Source: Novosphingopyxis sp965218915 (lineage in GTDB: Bacteria; Pseudomonadota; Alphaproteobacteria; Sphingomonadales; Sphingomonadaceae). Taken from it: a stretch of 64,000 bases of DNA. The notes under the pieces were generated by a model, which made no database searches, was not told the origin of the DNA, and was given only the letters and a program-made list of their open reading frames with translations. The position numbers and the translations under genes are program-made. Positions 48,138 to 57,288 of the stretch are shown here, piece after piece (the stretch's first letter is position 1; every line of letters starts with the position of its first letter). The stretch lies in the NCBI RefSeq assembly GCF_965218915.1, contig NZ_OZ244708.1, positions 1 to 64,000 on the forward strand, in the 5' to 3' direction.

Positions 48138-48800
48138 ATGACCGACGCGAGCCCCCTCACCGACATTCGATCCCGCATCGCCGCCGCCGCCCTGCGCGCC
48201 GGACGCGAGACCGGCGATATCGAGCTGATCGCGGTGTCGAAGACGCGCAGCGCCGGAGATATCCGCACGCTGCTGGAAGAGGGCCATCGCAGCTTCGGCG
48301 AGAACCGCGTCGGGGAGGCGGAAGGGAAATGGCCGGAGCTGCGCGCGGACTATCCGGACGCGCAGCTGCACATGATCGGCCAGCTGCAATCGAACAAGGC
48401 GGAGGCTGCCGCCGCGCTGTTCGATGTGATCCACACCGTCGACCGCCCCTCGCTGGTCAAGGCGCTGGGCAAGCTGGTCGCCGACGGGAAAACCTGCCCG
48501 CCCTGTTTTCTGCAGGTCGACATCGGCGAGGAGGAGCAGAAGGGCGGCTGCGCGATCGGCGGCATCGCTGCGCTGCTGGAGCGGGCGCGCAAGGCCGGAC
48601 TCGATATGATCGGCCTGATGTGCATCCCGCCGTTGGAGGTGGAGCCGGCGCCCTATTTCGCGCTGCTCGCCAAACTGGCGGACGAACATGGTCTGCGCCG
48701 TCTCAGCATGGGCATGTCGGCGGATTACGAGACCGCGGTCATGCTGGGCGCGACGCAGGTGCGCGTCGGCACGGCATTGTTCGGACCGCGCCCCGCCTGA
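48138..48800 (+). CDS. YggS-family PLP-binding protein
   Basis: 220 residues, single TIM barrel with PLP lysine K35 in I-A-V-S-K-T-R-S, F-G-E-N-R-V-G-E-A, H-M-I-G-Q-L-Q-S-N-K and S-M-G-M-S-A-D-Y-E-T-A. It is homologous to the N-terminal domain of alanine racemase but not a racemase; members maintain free PLP balance. Tail-to-tail with the antiporter gene. Confidence 0.93.
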   Translation: MTDASPLTDIRSRIAAAALRAGRETGDIELIAVSKTRSAGDIRTLLEEGHRSFGENRVGEAEGKWPELRADYPDAQLHMIGQLQSNKAEAAAALFDVIHTVDRPSLVKALGKLVADGKTCPPCFLQVDIGEEEQKGGCAIGGIAALLERARKAGLDMIGLMCIPPLEVEPAPYFALLAKLADEHGLRRLSMGMSADYETAVMLGATQVRVGTALFGPRPA

Positions 48801-48811
48801 TCCACCTGATC

Positions 48812-50719
48812 TCAGGCCGGGTCGGGCAGCGCCCCGCCACTGCCGCGGCCCTTAGCCACCGTCTCGCGTTCCACCGATTTCTCCCGCGCCTCTTCCTTGC
48901 GCGCGCGCTCCTCCATCTTTTGCGCCTTCAGCTCCTCGGGCGTGTCGGGCGCCACGAAGCTGATGATGATGTCGTCCTCTTCGATCGTCGGCCGCGCGAT
49001 AGTGGAGAAAAACAACAGCCGCTTGTCCGGTTTCACCACCGCCACCGGCTCCTCGCCCTTGTCGAGATTGGCGAGGAAGCTCTCGTAATTGAATTTTTCG
49101 GTGATCTGCGTCTTGGAAAAAATCCAGCCGTCGCGCTGACGGTCCTGCAGCGTCTCGAAGGTCGGGCCGCTCTCCATCAGCGTGCGGCCGCGGCCGACGC
49201 GCTGCTGCGATCCCTCGTCGGAATTGACGAGCGTGATCTGGTCGTAGCCGACCTCGGGGCCGAGATCGGTGCCGACGAGCTGGTTGTAGCTGTCATTCTC
49301 GGTCGCCACGATCAGATGCTGAAACTGGCCCATGTCGACGGCATGGCCGTGCGCTTCGTCGAGAATCTCGCCCTGGTGGATTTCGAGATCCTGCCGCCGC
49401 GCCGAGCGCAGCGCGAACTTGCTCGTGTCGGACACCACCACGCGGTAACCGAGACCCTTCAGGAACTTGCCGAGGTCGATCGTCCAGCGGTTGGCGCCGA
49501 CCATCAGCACGCCCTCGCCCTTGCCCATGTCGATACCCAGGCGCCTCGCCACCCAACTGGCCGAGAAGCCATGCGCGACGATGGTGGCGATGACCACGCC
49601 GAACACCAGCGGCACCAAGGCGTCGGCGCCCTCATAACCCAGATCGACCAGGCGCAGCGCGAACAGACCGGTCACCGCGATGGCGACGATGCCGCGCGGC
49701 GCGATCCAGGCGATGAACAGCTGTTCGCGCAGCGGAATGCCGGAGAGGAACAGGCTGGTGAGCACGGTGACCGGCCGCACCACGAACAGCAGCAGCAGGA
49801 GGAACAGGAGGAAACGCGCCTGGAACGCCTGGATCGTCTCCCAGTCGAGCGTGGCCGAGAGCAGGATAAACACCCCGCTGATCAGCAGCACCGCCAGATC
49901 CTCCTTGAACCGGTGCAGCGCGCGGCTGGAATGGACCGGCTTGTTGGCCATGACCACGCCCATGATGGTGACCGTGATGAGGCCGGTCTCATGCATGATG
50001 ATGTCGGCGACGACGAAACCGAAGATCACGGTGATGAGCAGCAGCGGCGCCTTCAGATATTCGGGCACGAGGCCGCGCGGGAACATCCAGGTAAGCGCGT
50101 AGCCCAGCGCCGCCCCGATCAGTCCGGCGAGGAAGGTGGCGCCCACCACCTCGAACCCGATGCCGGCATAATCGACGCTGTCGCCGCGATAGCTGATGAA
50201 GGCGTAGATCGCCACCGCGAGCAGGGCGCCGATCGGATCGTTGACGATGCCCTCCCATTTCAGGATGTCGCGCACGCGGTTGGGCACGCGCAGCGTGCGC
50301 AGCATCGGCCCGATCACGGTCGGCCCGGTCACCACCAGGATCCCGCCGAACAGGGCGGCGACGGAAATCGGCAGGCCGGCTCCGTAATGGACCGCGGCGG
50401 TGCCGAGCGCCCAGCCCACCGGCACGCCGACGATGACCAGCCGCGCCACCCCCCATCCGGCGTAGCGAAGTTCCCGGAAATTGAGGCTGAGGCCGCCCTC
50501 GAACAGGATCACCGCCACCGCCAGCTTGACGATCGGTTCGAGCAGGGTGCCGAAATCGCGTTCGGGCTCGATCAGGCCGAGCGCCGGACCGGCGATCAGG
50601 CCGGCGACCAGCATCAGGGCGATGGCCGGCAGGTTCGTGCGCCAGGCGACCCACTGCGCGCCGATGCCGAGGACACCGATCAGCGCGATCTTGACCATGA
50701 GGGAATCGAGCGGGATCAT
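48812..50719 (-). CDS. Cation:proton antiporter (CPA1/NhaP-like) with C-terminal RCK/TrkA-type domain
   Basis: 635 residues. About 12-13 TM helices (residues about 5-400) include the antiporter core with G-G-I-L-V-V-T-G-P-T-V-I-G-P and N-D-P-I-G-A-L-L-A-V-A. This is followed by a cytoplasmic nucleotide-binding-like region (G-E-G-V-L-M-V-G-A-N-R-W) and a Lys/Glu-rich tail (about 590-635) likely to be coiled or disordered. It exchanges Na+ or K+ for H+. The RCK-like domain suggests ligand gating; the ion is not predictable. Confidence 0.88.
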   Translation of the reverse strand: MIPLDSLMVKIALIGVLGIGAQWVAWRTNLPAIALMLVAGLIAGPALGLIEPERDFGTLLEPIVKLAVAVILFEGGLSLNFRELRYAGWGVARLVIVGVPVGWALGTAAVHYGAGLPISVAALFGGILVVTGPTVIGPMLRTLRVPNRVRDILKWEGIVNDPIGALLAVAIYAFISYRGDSVDYAGIGFEVVGATFLAGLIGAALGYALTWMFPRGLVPEYLKAPLLLITVIFGFVVADIIMHETGLITVTIMGVVMANKPVHSSRALHRFKEDLAVLLISGVFILLSATLDWETIQAFQARFLLFLLLLLFVVRPVTVLTSLFLSGIPLREQLFIAWIAPRGIVAIAVTGLFALRLVDLGYEGADALVPLVFGVVIATIVAHGFSASWVARRLGIDMGKGEGVLMVGANRWTIDLGKFLKGLGYRVVVSDTSKFALRSARRQDLEIHQGEILDEAHGHAVDMGQFQHLIVATENDSYNQLVGTDLGPEVGYDQITLVNSDEGSQQRVGRGRTLMESGPTFETLQDRQRDGWIFSKTQITEKFNYESFLANLDKGEEPVAVVKPDKRLLFFSTIARPTIEEDDIIISFVAPDTPEELKAQKMEERARKEEAREKSVERETVAKGRGSGGALPDPA

Positions 50720-50803
50720 TGGCTGGCTTATGCGAAAGCTGCGGCGTCGTGGCCAGAAAAAAGGCTTATGGAAAGGAGCGCGAAAAGGCGTGTCGCGAAC
50801 GGC

Positions 50804-51493
50804 TTAGGCACGGCGCCGGCTCCTCGGTCTTGAAGCGTCCAGCGGGAAGCAGGCGAGCCGTTCGGCCAGCGCCACCAGCGCCTCGGCGCGGCCGCCGCAG
50901 GCGCGCGCGATCTCCGGATGGCCGGCGTCGAGGCCGCCGGTTAGCGCGCCAAAGGCGGGTAGGATCAGCTTGGTCGGCGTGCGCAGGAAGCAGCGGCGGG
51001 CAATATGGCGGCCGCGTATCGTCATGCGCAATTTGGGGTGGAAATGGCCGGACAATTCGGGCCGGCTCTCGCCCGGCTTGGCTTCGTGGCGCAGCAGCAC
51101 GCCGTCCACCTCCAGCTCGGCGAGTGCCCGCCCGCCCCAGCGCCCGCTCACCTCCCGGTCGTGATTGCCGCGAATCCAGGTCCAGTCGAGCGCAGCCGTC
51201 AACCGCTGCAGCGAGTTGGCCGCATGGCGATCGAGCCGGGCCTCGCCGCCATCGTCATGATAATTGTCCCCCAGGCACAACACGCGCTCGGCCCGGGTCA
51301 GTTCGACCAGCGCCGCCACCGCCTCGATCGTGGCGCGGCTGTCGTAGGGCGGCAGCATCTGGCCGTGGGCGGCATAGAAACTGCCTTTTTCCAGATGCAG
51401 GTCGGCCAGCAGCAGCGCGCGCCGCTCGGGCCACCACAGGGCGGCATCTCCCGCCACGAACAGGCGGCGACCGGCGAACGAAAGGGGAACCAT
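50804..51493 (-). CDS. pdeM: Ligase-associated DNA damage response endonuclease PdeM
   Basis: 229 residues from the ATG at 51493. Calcineurin-like phosphoesterase motifs: L-L-L-A-D-L-H-L-E-K (D and H metal ligands), C-L-G-D-N-Y-H-D, R-G-N-H-D-R-E and G-H-F-H-P-K. PdeM is part of a conserved DNA-repair set with a ligase, an Lhr-like helicase and an exonuclease. The helicase is nearby (52818-55241), but a protease gene lies between. The start overlaps the protease stop (TGATG). Ligase and exonuclease genes are not in this window. Confidence 0.88.
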   Translation of the reverse strand: MVPLSFAGRRLFVAGDAALWWPERRALLLADLHLEKGSFYAAHGQMLPPYDSRATIEAVAALVELTRAERVLCLGDNYHDDGGEARLDRHAANSLQRLTAALDWTWIRGNHDREVSGRWGGRALAELEVDGVLLRHEAKPGESRPELSGHFHPKLRMTIRGRHIARRCFLRTPTKLILPAFGALTGGLDAGHPEIARACGGRAEALVALAERLACFPLDASRPRSRRRA

Positions 51494-52506
51494 CAATCCG
51501 CTATGCGGGAGCGGCGCGGTCCGCGCAAGTCCTCCGGCAGCATCCTTCCGGACATCGCCGCGACGGAGCGATCGAAGCCGGTCCGCCGCTGCCGGGCGGG
51601 GATGCCGAACTGTACCTGGCGCTTGTCGAAATCAATCGCGACCCGGTCGAACAGGCCGATCACGTCCATGCCCAGCAGCAAAGCGGGTTTTTCGCTCAAA
51701 CCCAGCACCTCGAAGGCATAGGCGTCGGCGAAACTGATCGGCAGATCCCGCACTATGGCCTCGCCGATCTCGATCCGGTCGGCCAGTGCGATGATCGCCT
51801 TGATCCGGTCGCCCGTCACGCTCTGCAGAAATCCGGTCGCCGCCTTGGTGCTGCGCTTGCCCAGCAATTTGTCGCGCAGGGCAAGATTGCCGATGCTGGT
51901 CTGGGTGCCGGTATCGATCACGAGATCGACCGCGATGCCGTTGATCGTCGCCTGGTGGATCACCATGCGCCCACGCACCCGCCGTGCGGTGACGACGATG
52001 GTGCCGTCCGGCGCGACTCCGGGTTGCAGTTTGCGGCCGGTCTTTTCCACCGTCATGCGGTCCGCGCCGAAATTCATGACCACGCGGTGGCCGTCCAGCC
52101 CGTCCAGCCCGATCAGCCCGTTCGCGCCCAGATTGCGGCGCGCCAGTGCGGGCGCCTCCAGATTTTCGATCGCGAAGCTGTCGGTTTCCAGCCGGTCGAC
52201 GTAAAAGGACGGCGCGACATGGCGGCCCGCGATGGTGGCGAGGCCGAGCGCCGGTCCCATTTCCAGCAGCAGCTGCCGGGCCAGCTCGTCGGAGATGACC
52301 GAGCGTTCCGACCCGGTGTCGACGATAAAATAATAAGGACCGGTGCCGTTCACCTCGACCGCGACGGCGACGCGGTTCGAGCGGTCGATGCGGAAGGGCT
52401 GAAACAGCGGCGGCATGGGCTGAGCCGCCAGAGGCGCGGGCAAGGGCAGCGGCGCGGTCTGCGCGGTCGCGGCGCTGGAGCAGAGCGCCATAAGCGCAAC
52501 GAGCAT
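51493..52506 (-). CDS. Exported retropepsin-like aspartic protease
   Basis: 337 residues from the ATG at 52506. Signal peptide about 1-16 (ends A-T-A-Q), then two retropepsin-like lobes, each with an active-site motif: F-I-V-D63-T-G-S and L-V-I-D198-T-G-T, each followed by hydrophobic flap-like strands and an I-G-L-D-G/L-L-G-M-D segment. A single chain with two lobes suggests activity as a monomer, pepsin-like in layout. Periplasmic location is likely; targets unknown. Coupled by TGATG to pdeM. Confidence 0.85.
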   Translation of the reverse strand: MLVALMALCSSAATAQTAPLPLPAPLAAQPMPPLFQPFRIDRSNRVAVAVEVNGTGPYYFIVDTGSERSVISDELARQLLLEMGPALGLATIAGRHVAPSFYVDRLETDSFAIENLEAPALARRNLGANGLIGLDGLDGHRVVMNFGADRMTVEKTGRKLQPGVAPDGTIVVTARRVRGRMVIHQATINGIAVDLVIDTGTQTSIGNLALRDKLLGKRSTKAATGFLQSVTGDRIKAIIALADRIEIGEAIVRDLPISFADAYAFEVLGLSEKPALLLGMDVIGLFDRVAIDFDKRQVQFGIPARQRRTGFDRSVAAMSGRMLPEDLRGPRRSRIAD

Positions 52507-52695
52507 GCGTAGGGTGACAAGGGTGACGCTATGGTCACGGGAAATTCCGGTGAGACGTGCAAGATGATCGACAAACCGTCGCGAAAAGCGCTGCAGCGCG
52601 AGGCGAGCCTGAAAGGTCACCCGGTAGCGATAGCAGAAGGCGGTCAAGTAGGACAGCTGGTTTGGGAGTGAGCGTTCCTCTCAATGCAAATACAC

Positions 52696-52775
52696 CGTCA
52701 TCCCGGACTTGATCCGGGATTCAGGGCGAGATCGAACTGCCGCTGGACCTGGATCCCGGGTCAGCCCGGATGACG
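52696..52775. repeat. Dispersed palindromic repeat, family D copy 1
   Basis: Arms CGTCATCCCGGACTTGATCC (left) and a right arm ending CAGCCCGGATGACG. The gap 52507-52817 between protease and helicase genes otherwise holds only the protease leader; a GTGAC-N6-GTCAC word lies at 52523-52538. Close relative at 59722-59804. Confidence 0.9.
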
Positions 52776-52817
52776 GTGGTTTTTTTGGTTGTCGGAAGCG
52801 GGTTTCACCTCCCCGCA

Positions 52818-55241
52818 TCACATCGCCATCGCCTCGGCGATCAGCGCTTCGGCCTCGGCGATCAGCGCGTCGTCGGCGGTTCCCGTGGCCACGGTTTCGC
52901 GGCCGATCAGCACCAGCACCGGCACCGCCAACGGACTCACCCGCTCCAGTTCCACATGCAGCATGGTGTCGGCGGCACGGTCCAGCAGATCGCCGAGCCG
53001 CCCGACATCGGTGAGCCGCGCGCGCGCATCGTGCCAGGCGGCCTCCAACAGCACATGGCCGGGTTCGTATTTGCGCAACACGTCGTAGATCAGATCGGTG
53101 GAAAAGGTCACCTGCTTGCCGGTCTTGCGCCGGCCGGGATGCTGACGCTCGACCAGCCCACCGATCACCGAAACCTCGCGGAAGGCGCGCTTGAGCAACG
53201 CCGATTGCTGCACCCAGTCGGTGAACTCCTCGCGCAATATGTCCTTGGAGAACAGCGCGGCGGGATCGGTCACCGGCTCAAGGCCGTAGCAGGCCAGCGC
53301 ATAGTCGTTCGAGACGAAGCCGAGCGGCTTCAGCCCGCGCGTCTCCATGCGTTTCGTCAGGAGCATGCCGAGCGACTGGTGCGCGTTCCAGCCCTCGAAG
53401 CTGTAGGCGACCATATAATGGCGCCCTTCGCGCGGAAAGGTCTCGACCAGCAGCTGGCCGGGCTCGGGCAGGACCGAGCGTTCGGACTGGACGGACAGCC
53501 ATTCCCGCACGTCCTCGGGGAAGCGCGCCCATTGTGCGCGATCGTACAAAAGTTCGCGCACCCGCGCGGCGAGATTGGTGCTGAGCGGCATGCGCGCCCC
53601 GACATAGGTGGGGATGCGCGCGGGCCGGGTGGTGGCGCGGACGATCAGGTCCGTGTCCTTGATCCGCTCGACCTCCAGGCTGAGGCCGGAGAAGAAAAAG
53701 GTGTCGCCGGGCGACAGCGAGGCGGCGAAAAACTCTTCCACAGTGCCGAGCTTGCGGCCGTTCTTGAAGCGCACGTCGAGCGTGGCGGCGTCGACGATGA
53801 TCCCCGCGTTCATGCGATGCTGCGTTACGAAGCGCGGGTGGCTGACGCGCCAGCGCCGGTCGTTGCCCTCGCCGGTGCCGTCGGGCGCGAGCCGGCGGAA
53901 GCGATCGTAGCTTTTGAGCGCATAGCCGCCGTCGCGGATGAAATCGACGATGCGCGCGAACGCCTCGGCGGTCAGCGCGCTATAGGGCAGGGCGCTCCGC
54001 GCCTCGTCCAGCAGCTCCGCCTCGGCGAACGGCGCGGCGCAGGCCATGGCCATGATATGCTGCGCCAAGACATCGAGCCCGCCGGGGCGGAAGATGTCGG
54101 GGTCGCGCTCGTCCGCCTCGACCGCGTCGAGCGCGGCCTGTGCCTCGAGATATTCGAAGCGGTTGCCGGGCACCAGGATGGCCCTGCTCGGCTCGTCCAG
54201 CCGGTGGTTGGCGCGCCCGATCCGCTGGAGCAGGCGCGAGCTGCCCTTGGGCGCGCCCATCTGGACCACGCAGTCGATATCGCCCCAGTCGACGCCGAGA
54301 TCGAGGCTGGCGGTGGCGACCAGCGCGCGTAGATCGCCGCGCGCCATCGCCGCCTCGACCTTGCGCCGCGCCTCGACCGCCAGGCTGCCATGGTGGATGC
54401 CGATCGGCAGGCCCGCATCATTGGCTTTCCACAAATCCTGGAAGATCAGCTCGGCCAGGCTGCGCGTGTTGCAGAAGACCAAGGTGGTGCGGTTGGCGGC
54501 GATCAGCTCCATGACCTGCGGCGCGGCGTAGCGGCCCGAATGGCCGGCCCAGGGCACGCGGCCGAGCGGCAGCAATATGTCGATATCGGGGTCCGCCCCC
54601 TTCTCTCCGAGTACCAGCCGGACGCTGTCGATATCGCCATAAGGGGCGAGCCAGGCGCGGTAACCGTCGGCATCGGCGACGGTGGCGGACAGCGCGGCGC
54701 GCCGCATCGCGGGTGCGATCCGTTGCAGGCGTGCCAACGAAAGCGCCAGCAGATCGCCGCGTTTCTGCGTGGCAAAGGCATGCACCTCGTCGATCACCAC
54801 GCGCTTCAACTCCGCGAACAGGGTGAAGCTGTCGGCGTGCGAGAGCAGCAGGCTGAGCGATTCGGGCGTGGTGAGCAGGATGTTCGGCGGTCGCGCGCGC
54901 TGGCGCGCCTTGCGGTCCGAGGGGGTATCCCCGGTGCGCGTTTCGACGGTGAGATCGAGTCCGATTTCCTCGATAGGCGCCCTGAGGTTGCGCTGGATAT
55001 CGACCGCCAGCGCCTTCAGCGGCGAAATATAGAGCGTGTGCAACCCCTCGACCGGGCCTTCTGCGGCATCCGCCAGAGTCGGCAGGAACCCCGCCAGCGT
55101 CTTGCCCGCGCCGGTGGATGCGACCAGCAGGGCATGTTCATTCGCGCGGTCCGCCCCCAGCATTTCCGCCTGATGCCGCCGCACCCTCCAGCCGCGGCCC
55201 GCGAACCAGGCGGCGATGGACGGCGGGACCGCGTCCGTCAT
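52818..55241 (-). CDS. Ligase-associated DEXH-box helicase (Lhr-like)
   Basis: 807 residues. Walker A A-S-T-G-A-G-K-T (41-48), motif Ia S-P-L-K-A-L-A, T-P-E-S-L, DEVH box (151-154), S-A-T, motif IV-VI including L-V-F-C-N-T-R-S and Q-R-I-G-R-A-N-H-R, followed by a winged-helix and the Lhr-specific C-terminal region. This shorter Lhr form belongs to the ligase-associated DNA damage response set with PdeM. Preceded by a small membrane protein gene 9 bp upstream. Confidence 0.92.
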   Translation of the reverse strand: MTDAVPPSIAAWFAGRGWRVRRHQAEMLGADRANEHALLVASTGAGKTLAGFLPTLADAAEGPVEGLHTLYISPLKALAVDIQRNLRAPIEEIGLDLTVETRTGDTPSDRKARQRARPPNILLTTPESLSLLLSHADSFTLFAELKRVVIDEVHAFATQKRGDLLALSLARLQRIAPAMRRAALSATVADADGYRAWLAPYGDIDSVRLVLGEKGADPDIDILLPLGRVPWAGHSGRYAAPQVMELIAANRTTLVFCNTRSLAELIFQDLWKANDAGLPIGIHHGSLAVEARRKVEAAMARGDLRALVATASLDLGVDWGDIDCVVQMGAPKGSSRLLQRIGRANHRLDEPSRAILVPGNRFEYLEAQAALDAVEADERDPDIFRPGGLDVLAQHIMAMACAAPFAEAELLDEARSALPYSALTAEAFARIVDFIRDGGYALKSYDRFRRLAPDGTGEGNDRRWRVSHPRFVTQHRMNAGIIVDAATLDVRFKNGRKLGTVEEFFAASLSPGDTFFFSGLSLEVERIKDTDLIVRATTRPARIPTYVGARMPLSTNLAARVRELLYDRAQWARFPEDVREWLSVQSERSVLPEPGQLLVETFPREGRHYMVAYSFEGWNAHQSLGMLLTKRMETRGLKPLGFVSNDYALACYGLEPVTDPAALFSKDILREEFTDWVQQSALLKRAFREVSVIGGLVERQHPGRRKTGKQVTFSTDLIYDVLRKYEPGHVLLEAAWHDARARLTDVGRLGDLLDRAADTMLHVELERVSPLAVPVLVLIGRETVATGTADDALIAEAEALIAEAMAM

Positions 55242-55250
55242 ATTTGTATC

Positions 55251-55439
55251 TCAGGCCAGCGGGTCGTTGCGCGCGTCCTCGGCGTCCTCGGCATCGGCGC
55301 GGTCGTAAAGCTCCTCGGTGGCGCGCTCGGTGTGCCGCAGATCGGCGGCGCTGGTGTCCTTCTTGTTGCGCAGCAGCGCCCAGGCGATCACTCCTACCAG
55401 CAGGATCGGCCCCAATATCGTCGCAAGTCCCCAGTCCAT
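55251..55439 (-). CDS. Small single-span membrane protein
   Basis: 62 residues: one TM helix (about 5-23, A-T-I-L-G-P-I-L-L-V-G-V-I-A-W-A-L-L), then a charged cytoplasmic tail with a D/E-rich end (D-R-A-D-A-E-D-A-E-D-A). Clear start context, and its stop lies 9 bp before the helicase gene, so it is probably real and cotranscribed. No family recognised. Confidence 0.7.
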   Translation of the reverse strand: MDWGLATILGPILLVGVIAWALLRNKKDTSAADLRHTERATEELYDRADAEDAEDARNDPLA

Positions 55440-55527
55440 AGTCGCACTCCTGTTTCATTTGTCGCAGGCGTAACGGACGGGCGGCGCAAATTATCCCTGT
55501 AAGGGACCGGAGTTTGTCCTTGCTCTT

Positions 55528-55811
55528 CCCTCTCCCGCCCGGGCCCCACCGAAGTAGTACTTCGGTGGGTTCGCTTTGCGGGAGAGGAGCGAGACTTGGT
55601 CGGCGCGAAGCGGCGGCCTTAGTCGCAGCGGTGAGGGCTTACCCCCCCCCCCATGAAACAGTATTTTGTGGGAATTCCGGTGAGGAGATCGCCCGGTAGC
55701 GTCGACCTATCGATGGCGCTGGCGCGCCACCCACCCTCATCCAACTTCGTCTAGCTCCTCGCGGAGCAAGACTGCGTATCCTTCTCCCGCCCGAGCGGGA
55801 GAAGGATACGC
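55528..55811. repeat. Composite dispersed repeat, copy 2
   Basis: It fills most of the gene-free gap 55440-55864 and matches the reverse complement of 27371-27600 along its length. It contains an extra small palindrome (core 55545-55569) that splits a CTCTCCCGC hairpin, a degenerate one (about 55650-55672), a run of C (about 55642-55651), and a perfect hairpin with 17-bp arms GCGTATCCTTCTCCCGC and 4-base loop (55774-55811). Confidence 0.88.
55545..55569. mobile_element. Small palindromic insertion inside composite repeat
   Basis: Half-site CCCACCGAAGTA, one base, and its reverse complement, as at 2367-2391. In the composite copy at 27371-27600 the corresponding hairpin is unbroken, so the palindrome (with a few flanking bases) is an insertion here. 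Confidence 0.55.
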
Positions 55812-55864
55812 TCTTGCCCGCTCCCGCTTGCCGGTGAGATTGTCGAATGCCCGTCAGGCCGGCC

Positions 55865-57253
55865 TCAATGCCCCGCCGCCTCCCCGCGTTCGATGCCGGA
55901 CAGCGCCAGCTGCTCGTCGATCTGCGCCATCAGCCGATCCAGGCCCGCCTCGCTGTTCGCCTCGGCGCGGGCGACGAGCACGTCCTGCGTGTTCGAGGCG
56001 CGCAGCAGCCACCAGCCGTCCGCCGTGTTGACGCGCGCGCCGTCGATATCGCTCATGTCCGCGCCCGCGTCGCGCATGCGCGCCACGATCTCGTCGACCG
56101 CGGCAAACTTGCGCGCCTCGTCGACCTGGAAGCGCAGCTCGGGGGTATTGATCATCTCGGGCATTTCGGAGCGCAGCTCGGTTACCGATTTGCCCAGCGC
56201 ACTCGCCGCCTTGATCAGCCGCACCGCGGCGTAGAGCGCGTCGTCAAACCCGTAATAATCGTGCTTGAAGAAGATGTGTCCGCTCATTTCGCCGGCCAGC
56301 GGGCTGCCGGTCTCCTTCATCTTGGATTTGATGAGGCTGTGCCCGGTCTTCCACATCAGGGGCTTGCCGCCGAGTTCGGCGATGCGGTTGTACAGCGCCT
56401 GGCTCGCCTTGACGTCTGCGATGATCGTTGCGCCCGGTTCTTCGGCCAGCACGTCGGCCGCGAAAATCTGCATCAGCTGATCGCCCCAGATGATGCGGCC
56501 CGCGCCGTCGATCGCACCGATCCGGTCGCCGTCGCCGTCGAACGCGATGCCGAAGTCCAGCCCTTCGTCGGCGACCAGCTTCTGCAAATCTTCCAGATTT
56601 TCCGGCTCGGTCGGGTCGGGATGATGGTTCGGAAATGTCCCGTCGACCTTGGTGTAGAGGCAGTGATGCTCGCCCGGCAGCTTGGTGATCAGCTCTTCCA
56701 GCGCAGGCCCGGCCGCGCCGTTGCCTGCGTCCCAGCCGACGCGGAACGGCGTGAATTCCTTCGCGCCGCGCGTGATGCGGTCGATATAGGCGTCCAGCAT
56801 CGGCTGCTCGCGCGACGAACCTGACCCCTCGTCCCAGTCGCCGGCCGCGGCCATCGTGCCGAGCCTCTGGATATCCTCGCCGAAAAAGGGGCGGCCTTGG
56901 AAGACCATCTTGAAACCGTTGTAATCGGGCGGATTGTGGCTGCCGGTGATCATGATGCCGCCGTCGACATCGTCCATCGAAGCCTCGGCATAATAGAGCA
57001 TCGGCGTGGGACCGAGCCCGACGCGCACCACGTCGCAGCCGGTGGCGGTGAGCCCGGCGACCAGGGCTTTCTCCAGCAACGGCGAGCTCTCGCGCCCGTC
57101 ATAGCCGACCGCCACTGCCGACCCGCCCGCGCGCGTGATCAGCGTACCGAAGCCGCGCCCGATCGCGTCCGCATCCGCCGCGCCCAGCGTTTTTCCAAGG
57201 ATTCCGCGAATGTCGTATTCGCGCAAGGAACTGGAGTGGAATTGGTGGGGCAT
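55865..57253 (-). CDS. pgmG: Phosphoglucomutase/phosphomannomutase (PgmG type)
   Basis: 462 residues, four-domain phosphohexomutase. R-E-Y-D-I-R-G near the start, phosphoserine S105 in T-G-S-H-N-P-P-D-Y-N-G-F-K, metal loop D-G-D-G-D-R-I-G, sugar-binding G-E-M-S-G-H, and the C-terminal phosphate site R-A-S-N-T-Q-D. It interconverts glucose- or mannose-1- and -6-phosphates; in Sphingomonas the PgmG enzyme supplies sugar nucleotides for gellan-type polysaccharides and glycosphingolipids. 35 bp downstream of the J-like gene. Confidence 0.92.
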   Translation of the reverse strand: MPHQFHSSSLREYDIRGILGKTLGAADADAIGRGFGTLITRAGGSAVAVGYDGRESSPLLEKALVAGLTATGCDVVRVGLGPTPMLYYAEASMDDVDGGIMITGSHNPPDYNGFKMVFQGRPFFGEDIQRLGTMAAAGDWDEGSGSSREQPMLDAYIDRITRGAKEFTPFRVGWDAGNGAAGPALEELITKLPGEHHCLYTKVDGTFPNHHPDPTEPENLEDLQKLVADEGLDFGIAFDGDGDRIGAIDGAGRIIWGDQLMQIFAADVLAEEPGATIIADVKASQALYNRIAELGGKPLMWKTGHSLIKSKMKETGSPLAGEMSGHIFFKHDYYGFDDALYAAVRLIKAASALGKSVTELRSEMPEMINTPELRFQVDEARKFAAVDEIVARMRDAGADMSDIDGARVNTADGWWLLRASNTQDVLVARAEANSEAGLDRLMAQIDEQLALSGIERGEAAGH

Positions 57254-57288
57254 GATGGGTCCTTCGAAGCGGGTCTATGCGCCCTAAA

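Noticed and set aside
52523..52538. GTGAC-N6-GTCAC as a CRP/FNR site before the protease gene
   Set aside because: The spacing between GTGA and TCAC is 8, not 6, and the outer bases do not fit the CRP consensus.
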